Below are positions 1-10,333 of a stretch of DNA of 64,000 nt, piece after piece. This DNA is from Amycolatopsis solani. Lineage in GTDB: Bacteria; Actinomycetota; Actinomycetes; Mycobacteriales; Pseudonocardiaceae. The notes beneath the pieces were generated by a model that did not search any database, was not told the origin of the DNA, and saw only the letters and a program-made list of their open reading frames with translations. Every line of letters starts with the position of its first letter. The stretch's first letter is position 1. The stretch lies in contig NZ_JAWQJT010000002.1 of NCBI RefSeq assembly GCF_033441515.1, positions 2,108,001 through 2,172,000 of the forward strand. Reading direction: 5' to 3'. Position numbers and translations under genes: made by a program.

Positions 1-735
1 TGTCCAGTGTGAGGCTGGGTCCGCGCAGGTCGAGCAGGTACGACAGCCGGTTCGCGGCGATGCTCGCCGCCGCGCCGGTCCCCGACCAGACGTCGACCCC
101 CGCGACGTCGGTCATCGTCAGCGAGCCGTATTCGGTGGCCGACAGCCCGACGAACACGCCGGTCCGGCTGCCGCGCAGGCCGGACGGCGGGATCCCGGCG
201 TGCTCCAGCGCCGCCCACGCGACTTCCAGCAGGATCCGCTGCTGCGGGTCCATCGCCTCGGCTTCGCGCGGGGTGATGCCGAAGAACGCCGCGTCGAACC
301 CGGCGACGTCGTCGAGGAAGCCGCCCCGCGCCGGCAGTCCGGCCAGATCCTCGGCGGGGGCGAAGGTCTCCCAGCGACCCTCCGGGACGTCGCCGATCGC
401 GTCCCCGCCGTCGTCGAGGAACCGCCAGAACGCCGCCGGGGATTCGATCCCGCCCGGCAGGCGGCAGCCGAGGCCGATGATCGCGATCGGCTCGCCGGCT
501 TCCCGTATCGGCTCAGGAACCCGCTCGGACTCCACTGTGGACAGATGGGTGGCGAGCGCGGCGATCGTCGGGTACTGCCAGACGAGCGTCGGCGACAGTG
601 GGCGGCCGACGAACCGGCCCAGGTCGGCGGCGAGCGCCGTCGCGTCCCGAGAGGACAGTCCCAGTTCCTGGAGGGGCCGGTCGGCGTCGACGTCGCCGAG
701 CCGGGCGAGCAGCCAGGCACGGATCCCGGCCGCGT

Positions 736-739
<4 letters not shown>
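1..739 (-). CDS. type I polyketide synthase, N-terminal ACP-KS part (runs off left edge)
   Basis: This is the beginning of a modular polyketide synthase; only about 246 residues are in the window. Residues 1-65 form an acyl carrier protein whose phosphopantetheine-site motif reads GLSSRDAT (Ser29/30), the form seen in Pks13-like loading ACPs. The ketosynthase domain starts near residue 80 with EPIAIIGLGCRLPGG and continues to RGPSLTLD, so the window stops just before the active-site Cys. The GTG start at 739 overlaps the stop of the acyl-AMP ligase as GTGA, so the two are translationally coupled. Such a pair normally loads an activated fatty acid onto the ACP for extension. The domains beyond the KS are unknown. 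Confidence 0.85.
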
Positions 740-2460
<1,721 letters not shown>

Positions 2461-2552
2461 GGTCCCTCGCAGAGAGCGTTTACCGGCGCAGTGAATAGCC
2501 GCGCCCGTGCGGTTGTCAATCGGCGGATCCCGGATGCTCACCGGGAAACGGG

Positions 2553-3929
2553 TTACGGGACCGCGCGTTTGTCACGCGGCGACGAGGTCTCGGCGGAACG
2601 GGCCTTCGACACGCGCACGGCCAGCAGCGCACCGGCGAACGTCAGCCCGGCCGCGGTGAGCAGCCCGGCGGTGTAGCCGCCGGCCAGCGCCGCCGCGGGA
2701 GCGGCGCCCCCTTCGAGTCGCGCCGCGCGCACCGCCGTCAGCACCGCGCCGATCAGCGCGACGCCGAGCGCACTCGAAAGCTCCCGGGCCGCGGTGAGCA
2801 ATCCCGACGCCGTACCGGAATAGCGTTCCGCCACGACGTCGAGCGCGTGCGACGTCATCGGGACGGTGAAGGCCGACCCCGCCCCGATCAGGACCAAACC
2901 CGGCACGCGGGGCCAGATCGCCGGGATCCCGTTCACCGCGGCGAGGGCCAGCAGCCCGGCACCGACCGTGGTCAGCCCCGCCACTACTGTCCGAAGTGGA
3001 CCGTGGCGGGCCACGGCCGGCGCCACCAGCGGAGTCGCGGTGACGACGGCCACGGCGACCAGCACCAGCGGCAGCCCGGCGCCGACCGGGCCGAGCCCCA
3101 GGAACTCCTGGTGCAGCAACGGCGTGAAGAAGAAGACACCGGAAATCCCCAGTCCCCACAGCAGTTGCAGGCCGAGCGAGCCGGTGAACACGCGGTTCGC
3201 GGTCAGCGCCGCCGGAACCAGCCGGTTCCGCGCCCGCCGCTCGCGGACGGCGAACACCCCGCCGAGCACGGCACCCGCGGCGAGCAGCGGGAGCGCGAAC
3301 CGGGGTTCGGCCAGCGCGGCGGTGAGCAGCACCAGGCTCGCCGTCACCAGGGCCATCGCCGTCAACGGCGGCGCGCGGGTCGCCCCGCCGGCCCGGCCGG
3401 GGGCCGTCGGCAGCAGCACGAGCATCGCCGCCACGAACGGGAGGTTGACGAAGAAGATCCAGGCCCAGCCGAGGTACTCGCTCAGCAGCCCGCCGAGCGC
3501 GGGGCCGAGCGCCAGTGCCGCGGCGAGGCACGCGGTCCAGACCGCCGCGCCGAGCGTCCGGCCGCGTGCGTCAAGGTTCGTGCGCAGCAGACTGAGCAGG
3601 CCCGGCACCAGGAAGGCGGCCGCCACACCCTGCAGCACCCGGGCGGCGACCAGCAGCCACAGCGACCCGGCCAGCCCGCCGGCCGCCGCGCCGAGCCCGA
3701 ACGCGAGCAGCGCGGCCGTCAGCGTCCGGCGTGGTCCCCAGCGATCGACCAGCGCGCCCCCGGCCGGCAGCAGCCCGGCGAACGGGAGCATGTAGCCGAG
3801 CGCGATCCATTGCAGCGCAACGAGATCGAGCCCGAGGTCGCGGCCGATGGACGGCGCCCCGGCGGCGACGATGGTGTTGTCGAGCGTGGTGACGAACGCG
3901 CCGAGCGCGAGGAGTACCAGGGTTTTCAT
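2553..3929 (-). CDS. MFS multidrug-type exporter (DHA2, 14 TM)
   Basis: A 458-residue major facilitator protein of the EmrB/QacA (DHA2) type. The N-terminus carries the family signature TTLDNTIVAAGAPSIGRDLG followed by DRWGPRRTL (motif A) and about fourteen hydrophobic segments. It lies in the inner membrane and probably exports the product of the adjacent polyketide pathway or gives self-resistance. Its ATG overlaps the stop of the MMPL gene by ATGA, so both transporters are made together. A gap of 92 bp separates it from the acyl-AMP ligase, which still fits one transcript. The substrate cannot be told from sequence. Confidence 0.86.
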   Translation of the reverse strand: MKTLVLLALGAFVTTLDNTIVAAGAPSIGRDLGLDLVALQWIALGYMLPFAGLLPAGGALVDRWGPRRTLTAALLAFGLGAAAGGLAGSLWLLVAARVLQGVAAAFLVPGLLSLLRTNLDARGRTLGAAVWTACLAAALALGPALGGLLSEYLGWAWIFFVNLPFVAAMLVLLPTAPGRAGGATRAPPLTAMALVTASLVLLTAALAEPRFALPLLAAGAVLGGVFAVRERRARNRLVPAALTANRVFTGSLGLQLLWGLGISGVFFFTPLLHQEFLGLGPVGAGLPLVLVAVAVVTATPLVAPAVARHGPLRTVVAGLTTVGAGLLALAAVNGIPAIWPRVPGLVLIGAGSAFTVPMTSHALDVVAERYSGTASGLLTAARELSSALGVALIGAVLTAVRAARLEGGAAPAAALAGGYTAGLLTAAGLTFAGALLAVRVSKARSAETSSPRDKRAVP

Positions 3930-5917
3930 CGCACGCTCCCCACCAGCCCGCGGGTGACGGCGCGCCGCCGTCGCGGGAACCACCAGTTCGCGGCCCCGAA
4001 GCGGGCCATCACCGCGGGCACCAGCACGCAACGCACGACGATCGCGTCCAGCAGCACGGCGACGGTCAGCCCGACGCCCGCCTCCCGCACGACGCGGGCG
4101 TCGACGAAGGCGAACGACACGAACACCAGCGCCATGATCAGCGCGGCCGCGGTGATGGTCCGGCCGGTCGCCGCGACGCCGTCGACCACCGCGGCCCGGG
4201 TGTCGCCGTGACGGCGCCAGGCTTCCTGGATGCGTGCGATGAGGAAGACCTCGTAGTCCATGGACAGCCCGAACAGCCCGGCGAACAGGAACACCGGCAG
4301 GTACGGTTCGATCGGCGCGCCGAAGGTGCAGACCACCGCACCCGTCGTCGCGGCCGCGGTCAGCAGGTTCATCACCGCCGCCGTCAGCGGGATCAGCACA
4401 CTGCGGAAGACCCAGGCGAGCAGCAGGACCGAGATGCCGACGACGCTGATCAGGAAGAGCGGCAGCCGCGCGGTGATCGCCGCCGAGAAGTCGGCCTGGG
4501 TCGCGACGATCCCGCCGACGTGCGCGTCCGGGCCGCCGATGGTCGCCGCCATGGTCCTCGTCCAGGCCAGCAGTTCGGTGGTGGCCGGGTCGCCGGGCGC
4601 GGTCCGCGGGACGACGGTGAGCAGCCACCCGCCGCCGGGCAAGGCCGTCGGCGGGCCGGCGTCGGCGCGGGCGAGCACCGCCTCCCGCAGCGTGCCCAGC
4701 GAGGCGTCACCCGTGCCCACCACCAGCAGCGGGGCACCGGCGCCGGGGCCGAACCCGTCGGTCAGCAGTTCGGCGCCGGTGCGTGTGATGCTGCCCGGCG
4801 GGTCGTGCGCGGCGTCCGGCACGCCGAGCCGCAGGCCGGTCATCGGCAGCGCGAGCACGGCCACGACCAGCACCGCGGCCAGCGTGTACGGCCCGGGCCG
4901 CGTGGTCACCGAGCGCGCGAGCCGGGCCCAGCGGCCGCCGTTCCCGCCCGGCCCGACGCGCATCCGGGCGGCGGGCCGCAGCAACGCGGGCAGCAGGGTC
5001 AGCGCGGCGAGCGCGGTCAGCAGCACCGAAACCGCGGCGGCCACGGCGATCCCCTCGAGGAACGGCATGCCGACGGTCAGCAGCCCGGCCAGCGACACGC
5101 ACACGGTGACGCCGGCGAAGACCACGCTGCGCCCGGACGTCGCCGCGGCGGCCGCCAGCGCGACCGGCGGTGGGTCACCTTCCCCGCGGCTCTGCCGGTA
5201 GCGGGTCAGCACGAACAGCGCGTAGTCGACGCCGACGCCGAGCCCCAGCAGGGCGGCGATCTCGGTGCTGATCTTCGGGACGGTCATGACGTGCGAGAGC
5301 AGCGTGACGACGGCCAGCGCGCAGCCCACCGAGACCGCCGCCGTGAGCACCGGGAGCAGTACGCACGTCAGCGAACCGAACGTCACCAGGAGCACCAGCG
5401 CCGCGGCGAGCAGGCCGATCCCGGCGTTGCCCAGGTCCGGGGCGGCCGCCGTCATCGCGGCGAGCTCGCCCGCGGCCCCGGCGGTCAGGCCGCGGGCGTC
5501 GCGGACTACGACGGCCAGCGCGTCGGCCACCGGCTGCCCGAGGTCCGCGGCCGGCGCGTCGAACCGCACGGTGAGCACGGCGGTCCGCCGGTCGGCGGAC
5601 ACCCCGGCGGGGGTCACCACGACGACGTGCGGGAGCGCCGCCAGCCGGGCGGCGAGGTCGTCGAGCCGGGCCCGGCCGGTGCCGGTGTCGACCGGGCTGT
5701 CCGGGGTGCGGGCGACGACCCGTTCCTCGGCACCGCCGGCGCCGTTGCCGCGCAACAGGTTCGCGGCCGCCGTGCTGTCCGCCGCGGGCAGGTCGACCGT
5801 GTCGCGGAACGCCGCGCCGGTGTGCAGCGCGGCGAAACCGAGGCCGCCCAGCGCCACCAGCCACAGCACGACGACCACGACGGCGCGGCGGGAGCACCAC
5901 GATACGAGCGTCGTCAT
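3926..5917 (-). CDS. MMPL/RND-family lipid or polyketide transporter
   Basis: A 663-residue protein with the duplicated RND layout: a TM helix, an extracytoplasmic loop and five helices, repeated. Key signatures are GVGVDYALFVLTRYR and GLSMDYEVFLIARIQEA, where Asp-Tyr pairs mark the proton relay, and a C-terminal basic tail. MmpL proteins of actinobacteria move lipids and lipidated polyketides across the membrane and are often encoded next to FAAL-PKS pairs, as here. ATG 5917 is preceded by GAGGAGG at good spacing, although the frame is open for another 190 codons. It is the first gene of the operon and faces the PucR regulator. Confidence 0.9.
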   Translation of the reverse strand: MTTLVSWCSRRAVVVVVLWLVALGGLGFAALHTGAAFRDTVDLPAADSTAAANLLRGNGAGGAEERVVARTPDSPVDTGTGRARLDDLAARLAALPHVVVVTPAGVSADRRTAVLTVRFDAPAADLGQPVADALAVVVRDARGLTAGAAGELAAMTAAAPDLGNAGIGLLAAALVLLVTFGSLTCVLLPVLTAAVSVGCALAVVTLLSHVMTVPKISTEIAALLGLGVGVDYALFVLTRYRQSRGEGDPPPVALAAAAATSGRSVVFAGVTVCVSLAGLLTVGMPFLEGIAVAAAVSVLLTALAALTLLPALLRPAARMRVGPGGNGGRWARLARSVTTRPGPYTLAAVLVVAVLALPMTGLRLGVPDAAHDPPGSITRTGAELLTDGFGPGAGAPLLVVGTGDASLGTLREAVLARADAGPPTALPGGGWLLTVVPRTAPGDPATTELLAWTRTMAATIGGPDAHVGGIVATQADFSAAITARLPLFLISVVGISVLLLAWVFRSVLIPLTAAVMNLLTAAATTGAVVCTFGAPIEPYLPVFLFAGLFGLSMDYEVFLIARIQEAWRRHGDTRAAVVDGVAATGRTITAAALIMALVFVSFAFVDARVVREAGVGLTVAVLLDAIVVRCVLVPAVMARFGAANWWFPRRRRAVTRGLVGSVR

Positions 5918-6024
5918 CGGGCCTCCTCGGTTGATCACGCTAACAACGAGGAAGGGCGCGAAGATACCGTCCGGCAGCACAAATCGCGGACCGGAAACCC
6001 TTGTGCCCGTGAGTGTTCCGCCGT

Positions 6025-6042
6025 TTGTCGGACAGGTGACAA
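6025..6042. promoter_or_regulatory. inverted repeat TTGTC-N8-GACAA in divergent promoter region
   Basis: This sits roughly midway in the 250-bp gap between the mmpL-type operon and the PucR gene. The arms are perfect 5-bp repeats. It could be the operator of the adjacent PucR-type regulator, but arms this short can occur by chance. Confidence 0.3.
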
Positions 6043-6102
6043 TACTGGGCGCCGCCATTGGTCTCCACGTGACAGAACCCGGTCGCGCGCCAGGGGCGGC
6101 GG

Positions 6103-6132
6103 TTGCCAACTCCGATCCCGTGTGAGTACATG
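6103..6132 (+). promoter_or_regulatory. candidate promoter of the PucR-type regulator
   Basis: TTGCCA at 6103-6108 and TACATG at 6127-6132 are separated by 18 bp, with the regulator start 36 bp further on. The match to a housekeeping promoter is only moderate. Confidence 0.3.
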
Positions 6133-6167
6133 ACCTTCGCGCACCGGTGCCGGAAAGGGGTTGTGGC

Positions 6168-7403
6168 ATGACGACGACCACCCAGGTGATCCCGCAACCC
6201 CGGGGCACCGGCCGCGCCCGCCAGCTGTGGTGCTCGCTGCCGGCGGAGGTCGCGCGGCGGTTCCGGCCGCACGCCGACCCGCTCGCCCGGCGGATCCTCG
6301 AAGAGGTCCAGCGGGCCGTGCCGGAGTACGCCAAGCCCCTCGAAGGCGAGTTCGGCAAGGTGATCGTGCTCGCGATCGAGCAGGCGGTGCTCAGCTGCAT
6401 CGACAGCATCGAAGACCGGCCGTCCACATCGGACGAGTGGGCGGACTTGTTCGTGGAGGTCGGCAAGCGCGTCCACCACGACGGCGGCAGCGTCAACTCC
6501 CTGCAGGCCGCCTACCGCGCGGGCGGGCGGGCGGCGTGGCGGTACATCGCGGAACTCGGGCAGGCGCACCGGTTCCCGGCTGCGGTGCTCTGCATCGGCG
6601 CGGAGGCCATTTTCGCTTACGTGGACGAGATTTCGGCGTATTCGGTCGAGGGATACACGCTGGCGCAAGCGATGGGGACGGGCACGCTCGAACGAAGACG
6701 GCGCCGGCTGCTCGAACTGCTGCTCGCCACCCCGCCGTCGTCGCCGTCGACGCTCGCCACGATGGCCGAAGCCGCGCGGTGGCCGATGCCGGAGCAGGTC
6801 GCGGTCATCGCGCTCGAGCCGTGGACCGGGCCGCACGCACCGCCGTCGACGCACTTCGCCGACGACGTGCTGGTGGACCTCGACGGCCCGGAACCCTGCG
6901 TGCTGACCCCGCACCCGGACCGCGACCTGCTCGGCCTCGAAGGCCGCCTGCCCGGCCGGCGCGCGGCGGTCGGCCCCCGCGTCCGCCCGGCCGACGCGGC
7001 GACGTCGTCGCGGTGGGCCCGCCGCACGCTCGACCTGGCCCGCCGCGGCCTGACCGGCGACCACCCGGTGACGCACACGGGCGACCACCTCGCGACGCAC
7101 TGGTTGCTGCTCGACCGGTTCCTGCTGGACGAGCTGTCGGCGAAGGTCCTCGCCCCGTTCGCGGACCTGACGGCGAAGCAGCAGACGCGGCTGGCCGAAA
7201 CGCTGCTGTGCTGGCTGGAACACAACGGGAGCACGCCGGAGATCGCGCAGGCGCTGGGGATCCACCCCCAGACGGTCCGCTACCGGGTGGGCCAGCTGAC
7301 CGAGTTGTTCGGCGACCGGCTGGCGGATCCCGCGCGGCGGCTGGAGATCCAGATGGCGTTGCGCGCGCACCGGCTGCTGGGCACGCGCGCTTCGGGCTCT
7401 TGA
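6168..7403 (+). CDS. PucR/CdaR-family transcriptional regulator
   Basis: A 411-residue cytosolic regulator. The last 65 residues hold the PucR-type helix-turn-helix: TLLCWLEHNGSTPEIAQALGIHPQTVRYRVGQLTELFG. The N-terminal two thirds form an alpha-rich sensor region typical of the family, with no recognisable small-molecule site. ATG 6168 is supported by GGAAAGGGG eight bases upstream; an in-frame GTG lies 21 bp earlier. It is transcribed away from the mmpL-MFS-FAAL-PKS operon and is the obvious candidate to control it, but that rests on position alone. Confidence 0.85.
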   Translation: MTTTTQVIPQPRGTGRARQLWCSLPAEVARRFRPHADPLARRILEEVQRAVPEYAKPLEGEFGKVIVLAIEQAVLSCIDSIEDRPSTSDEWADLFVEVGKRVHHDGGSVNSLQAAYRAGGRAAWRYIAELGQAHRFPAAVLCIGAEAIFAYVDEISAYSVEGYTLAQAMGTGTLERRRRRLLELLLATPPSSPSTLATMAEAARWPMPEQVAVIALEPWTGPHAPPSTHFADDVLVDLDGPEPCVLTPHPDRDLLGLEGRLPGRRAAVGPRVRPADAATSSRWARRTLDLARRGLTGDHPVTHTGDHLATHWLLLDRFLLDELSAKVLAPFADLTAKQQTRLAETLLCWLEHNGSTPEIAQALGIHPQTVRYRVGQLTELFGDRLADPARRLEIQMALRAHRLLGTRASGS

Positions 7404-7439
7404 CCGCGCGCCACGCGCGATCCTAGAGTTCCAGCACGG

Positions 7440-7453
7440 TGTTAGCGTTAACA
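7440..7453. promoter_or_regulatory. LacI-family-type operator TGTTAGCGTTAACA
   Basis: A near-perfect dyad (6 of 7 paired positions) closely matching TGTTAGCGCTAACA, a form used by actinobacterial LacI-family sugar repressors. It lies 20 bp before the galM start and just after a TAGAGT hexamer (7424-7429) that could be a -10 element. A bound repressor would block galM transcription. No LacI-family gene is in the window. Confidence 0.6.
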
Positions 7454-7473
7454 GCGTGCTGGAGGACGTCCTG

Positions 7474-8496
7474 ATGACCGCACCCGTTCCCGAGTTCTTC
7501 GGCCGCGCCGGCGACGCGGACGTCCACCGCTACACCCTGACCGCTCCCGGCGGACTCACCGTGCGGATCCTCGACCACGGCGCGGTGATCCAGTCGATCG
7601 AGGCACCGGACCGCGACGGCCGGTACGGCAACGTCGTCCTCGGCTACCCCGGCCTGGACGGCTACCTCGCGAACAACCGCCCGGACGCGGCGCGGGTCTT
7701 CCTCGGCGCGGCGATCGGCCGGTTCGCCAACCGGATCGCCGGCGGCACGTTCACCCTCGACGGCGTCCGCCACCGCGTCCCGCAGAACGACGGGAAGAAC
7801 AGCCTCCACGGCGGCCCGGCCGGGTTCGACACGCGCGTGTGGTCCGCGGCCGCGTTCCCCGGCGGGGTGCGCATGAGCCTCATCAGCCCGGACGGCGACC
7901 AGGGCTACCCCGGCCGGCTCACCACCGAGGTGACGTACCGCCTCGACGCACCCGGCCGGCTGCGCATCACCTACCACGCGACGACCGACGCGCCGACGGT
8001 CGTCAACCTGACCAACCACACGTACTGGAACCTGGCGGGCGCGGGCGACGTGCACGACCACCGGCTGGAGATCGCCGCGAGCCGCTTCTGCCCCACGGAC
8101 GAGAGCCTGATCCCGCTGGGCGCCCCGATCCCGGTGGCGGGCACCCCGTTCGACTTCCGCCACCCCTGCCGGATCGGCGCCCGTCTCGGCGAAGCCGACC
8201 CCCAGCTGACGACCGCCGACGGCTACGACCACAACTGGGTCTTGGACGCCGGATCGCCGTACGCGGCCCGGGCGTGGGACCCGGCGTCCGGCCGCGTGCT
8301 GACGGTGGAGACGACGGAGCCGGGCCTGCAGTTCTATTCGGGCAACCACCTGCCCGAGCGCGGCGCGGGGTTCGCGCTGGAGGCCCAGCACTTCCCCGAC
8401 TCGCCGAACCGCCCGGACTTCCCGAGCACGGTGCTGCGCCCGGGCGAGGTGTACCAGCAGGAGACGGTGTACGAGCTGGGCCTCGCGGAGGGGTGA
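7474..8496 (+). CDS. galM: aldose 1-epimerase (galactose mutarotase)
   Basis: A 340-residue enzyme that interconverts alpha and beta anomers of aldoses in the cytosol. Family landmarks are visible in order: YGNVVLGYPGLDGYLANN, GAAIGRFANRIAGG (substrate Arg), NDGKNSLHGGPAGFD (His), VVNLTNHTYWNLAG (catalytic His), TADGYDHNWVLD, and QFYSGNHLPERGAGFALEAQHFPDS (catalytic Glu). Full length compared with the family. ATG 7474 has GGAGG eight bases upstream, better than the in-frame GTG at 7456. The upstream LacI-type operator suggests sugar-dependent induction; arabinose or galactose are candidate effectors. The last 22 bp and the next 17 bp are copied again at 8813-8851. Confidence 0.93.
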   Translation: MTAPVPEFFGRAGDADVHRYTLTAPGGLTVRILDHGAVIQSIEAPDRDGRYGNVVLGYPGLDGYLANNRPDAARVFLGAAIGRFANRIAGGTFTLDGVRHRVPQNDGKNSLHGGPAGFDTRVWSAAAFPGGVRMSLISPDGDQGYPGRLTTEVTYRLDAPGRLRITYHATTDAPTVVNLTNHTYWNLAGAGDVHDHRLEIAASRFCPTDESLIPLGAPIPVAGTPFDFRHPCRIGARLGEADPQLTTADGYDHNWVLDAGSPYAARAWDPASGRVLTVETTEPGLQFYSGNHLPERGAGFALEAQHFPDSPNRPDFPSTVLRPGEVYQQETVYELGLAEG

Positions 8497-9027
8497 CCTG
8501 CGGAGTAAGCAGGCGCCGGCCGCTTGCCTGCCGGCGGGTGCCGGGCGTTGCCTGCCGGCGGGTGCCGGACGCCTGCCCGCCGGCAGGTACCGGGCGCTTG
8601 CCCGCCGGGGGCGGCCGGGCGCCTGCCCGCCGGCAGGTACCGGACGCCTGCCCGCCGGGGGCGGCCCGGGCGCCTGCCCGCCGGCAGGTACCGGACGCCT
8701 GCCCGCCGGCAGGTGCCGGACGCTTGCCTACCGGCAGCGGCCGGCTGCGCCGGCCGGCCAGGCTCGCCACCAGGTGCCGCGCCGAGATCGGGCGGACGCG
8801 CGCCGGCCGCCGGCTGGGCCTCGCGGACGGGTGACGTGCGGAGTAAGCAGGTGCAGGACGTTTGCCTGCCGGCAGGGGCCGGACGCGTGCCCACCGGCAG
8901 TGCCGGACGCCTGCCCGCCGGCAGGTGCCGGACGCTTGCCTACCGGCAGCGGCCGGCTGCGCTGGCCGGCCAGGCTCGCCAGGTGCCGCGCCGAGGTCGG
9001 GTGGATGCGCGCCGGCCGCCGGCTGGG
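8475..9027. repeat. two-copy array of about 25-bp GC-rich palindromic repeats
   Basis: After galM there are nine tandem units of about 25 bp (roughly 8516-8740), each built on CCTGCCCGCCGGCAGG plus TACCGGACG or a variant. Four more units follow at about 8858-8960. Both sub-arrays are flanked by the same sequences. The galM 3' end and its downstream (8475-8513) recur at 8813-8851 with 2 mismatches in 39, and 8691-8818 recurs at 8903-9027 apart from point changes and one 3-bp deletion. The segment was therefore duplicated as a block and the unit number then changed. Open frames across it are low-complexity repeats of the same peptide and I do not regard them as genes. Confidence 0.85.
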
Positions 9028-9099
9028 GCGTCGCGGGCGCCGGTGGCGTGGGCGACAGTTCGCCGACGGGCACCGGATGCGGGGTTACCCTCGCCGGTC

Positions 9100-9804
9100 A
9101 TGGGAGATCTTTCCGCCGACCTCGCGCCCACCGGTGTGCTGCGTGCCGCCGTCAACCTCGGCAACCCCGTGCTCGCGCACGGGACGCCGGCCGAGCCCGG
9201 CGGGGTTACCGTCGATCTTGCGCGTGAGGTGGGTGCTCGGCTGGGTGTCGAGGTCGAACTCGTCTGCTTCGACGCCGCCCGGAAGTCGTTCGAGGCGCTG
9301 ACCTCGGGCGCGGCCGACCTCTGCTTCCTCGCGATCGAGCCGGCGCGGGCGGCCGAGGTCGCCTTCACCGCACCCTACGTCGTCATCGAAGGCGTGTACG
9401 TCGTCCCGGACGGCTCGCCGGTCCGCTCCCCCGCCGACGCCGACCGGCCGGGCGTGCGGATCGGCGTCAAGCAGGGCTCGGCCTACGACCTGTACCTCAC
9501 CCGGACGCTCTCGCACGCGACCATCGTCCGCGGCGAGGACGGCGTCACCGCCTTCGAAGAGCAGGGCCTCGAGGTGGCCGCCGGGATCCGGCAGCCGATG
9601 ACCGCCTACGCGGCCGCGCACCCCGGGACGCGGGTCGTCGAAGAGCGGTTCATGCAGATCCAGCAGGCCGTCGGGACCACGCCGGACCGCCGTCCCGAGA
9701 CCATCGGGTTCCTGCGTGACCTGGTCGAAGAGCTGAAGGCGAACGGCTTCGTCGCCGACGCCCTGCGCCGCGCGAACCAGCCGGACGCCACTGTCGCCGA
9801 CTGA
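9100..9804 (+). CDS. family-3 solute-binding-like protein without signal peptide
   Basis: A 234-residue protein with the fold signature of extracellular solute-binding proteins family 3: LRAAVNLGNPVLA, VTVDLAREVGARLGVEVELV, DLCFLAIEPARAAEVAFTAPYVVIEG, and GVKQGSAYDLYLTRTL. It covers both lobes but has no signal peptide or lipobox, so it should stay in the cytosol and is not linked here to a permease or ATPase. Residues that would bind an amino-acid carboxylate are not clear. The promoter looks leaderless: TACCCT at 9086-9091 ends eight bases before the ATG. It may be a sensor or a diverged enzyme such as a cyclohexadienyl-dehydratase-like protein. Confidence 0.75.
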   Translation: MGDLSADLAPTGVLRAAVNLGNPVLAHGTPAEPGGVTVDLAREVGARLGVEVELVCFDAARKSFEALTSGAADLCFLAIEPARAAEVAFTAPYVVIEGVYVVPDGSPVRSPADADRPGVRIGVKQGSAYDLYLTRTLSHATIVRGEDGVTAFEEQGLEVAAGIRQPMTAYAAAHPGTRVVEERFMQIQQAVGTTPDRRPETIGFLRDLVEELKANGFVADALRRANQPDATVAD

Positions 9805-9824
9805 GCCGTTGTTGTCCGGACGTT

Positions 9825-9858
9825 GTTGTCCGGTCCCCGCGCCCCGGCGCCGGACAAC
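9825..9858 (+). terminator. hairpin after the solute-binding-like gene
   Basis: GTTGTCCGG and CCGGACAAC form a perfect 9-bp stem with a 16-bp GC-rich loop, starting 20 bp after the stop codon. No U-tract follows, as is usual in actinomycetes. Confidence 0.55.
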
Positions 9859-9939
9859 CCCCGTGAGTTACACCTTGATGATCATCTGCCCACCCGCGGC
9901 GGAAGATTCACCGGGCTCGACCACGAGGGGACGAACACC

Positions 9940-10210
9940 ATGACGCGCCTGCCCGCACTCGCGCTGACCCTGCTCGCCTGCGCCGACTTCGTCTGCGGCC
10001 CGGGCGGCGCCGCCTTTCGCCGCCGGGTCCGAGCACGCTGACCGGGCTTCCGCCACGCACCGGATCACGGTGCACCGGACGCTCACCCGGCTTTCGGTGG
10101 AACCGGCCGACCCGGGGAAGCCGGTGCGTATCCGCGAAGTGCTGGTGGACGTCACGGTGACGACGGTCTTCGTGACACCGGGCGACCCGCCCGCCGCCCA
10201 GCGCCCCTGA
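9940..10210 (+). pseudogene. small secreted protein, reading frame broken by +1 shift
   Basis: ATG 9940 follows GAGGGG at normal spacing and opens a signal-peptide-like frame (MTRLPALALTLLACADFV) that stops at 10041. From the TTT run at 10015-10017 the next frame stays open to TGA 10208 with plausible coding content (ITVHRTLTRLSVEPADPGK, then VREVLVDVTVTTVFVTPG-like strands). Removing one T at 10015-10017 would give an 89-residue secreted protein. Either the gene is decayed or one base was miscalled. I do not recognise the family. Confidence 0.55.
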
Positions 10211-10333
10211 CACGGCCCCTCGGCCGACATCGATCATCCGTTGCCGCCGTCATCGATGCGCTATTGCGTCTTCTCGACGGTCGCAACGAGTGCTACGTTC
10301 CTCGTGGTGCAGGTCGAGACCCGAGGGGCTGCG

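Noticed and set aside
8516..8960. CRISPR array
   Set aside because: Units are contiguous and about 25 bp without spacers of unique sequence, and no cas genes are present.
8524..9800. Open frames with CPPAGR-type peptide repeats across the 25-bp repeat array
   Set aside because: Repeats keep all frames open in GC-rich DNA. No ribosome site, no domain, and the true solute-binding-like protein starts at 9100.
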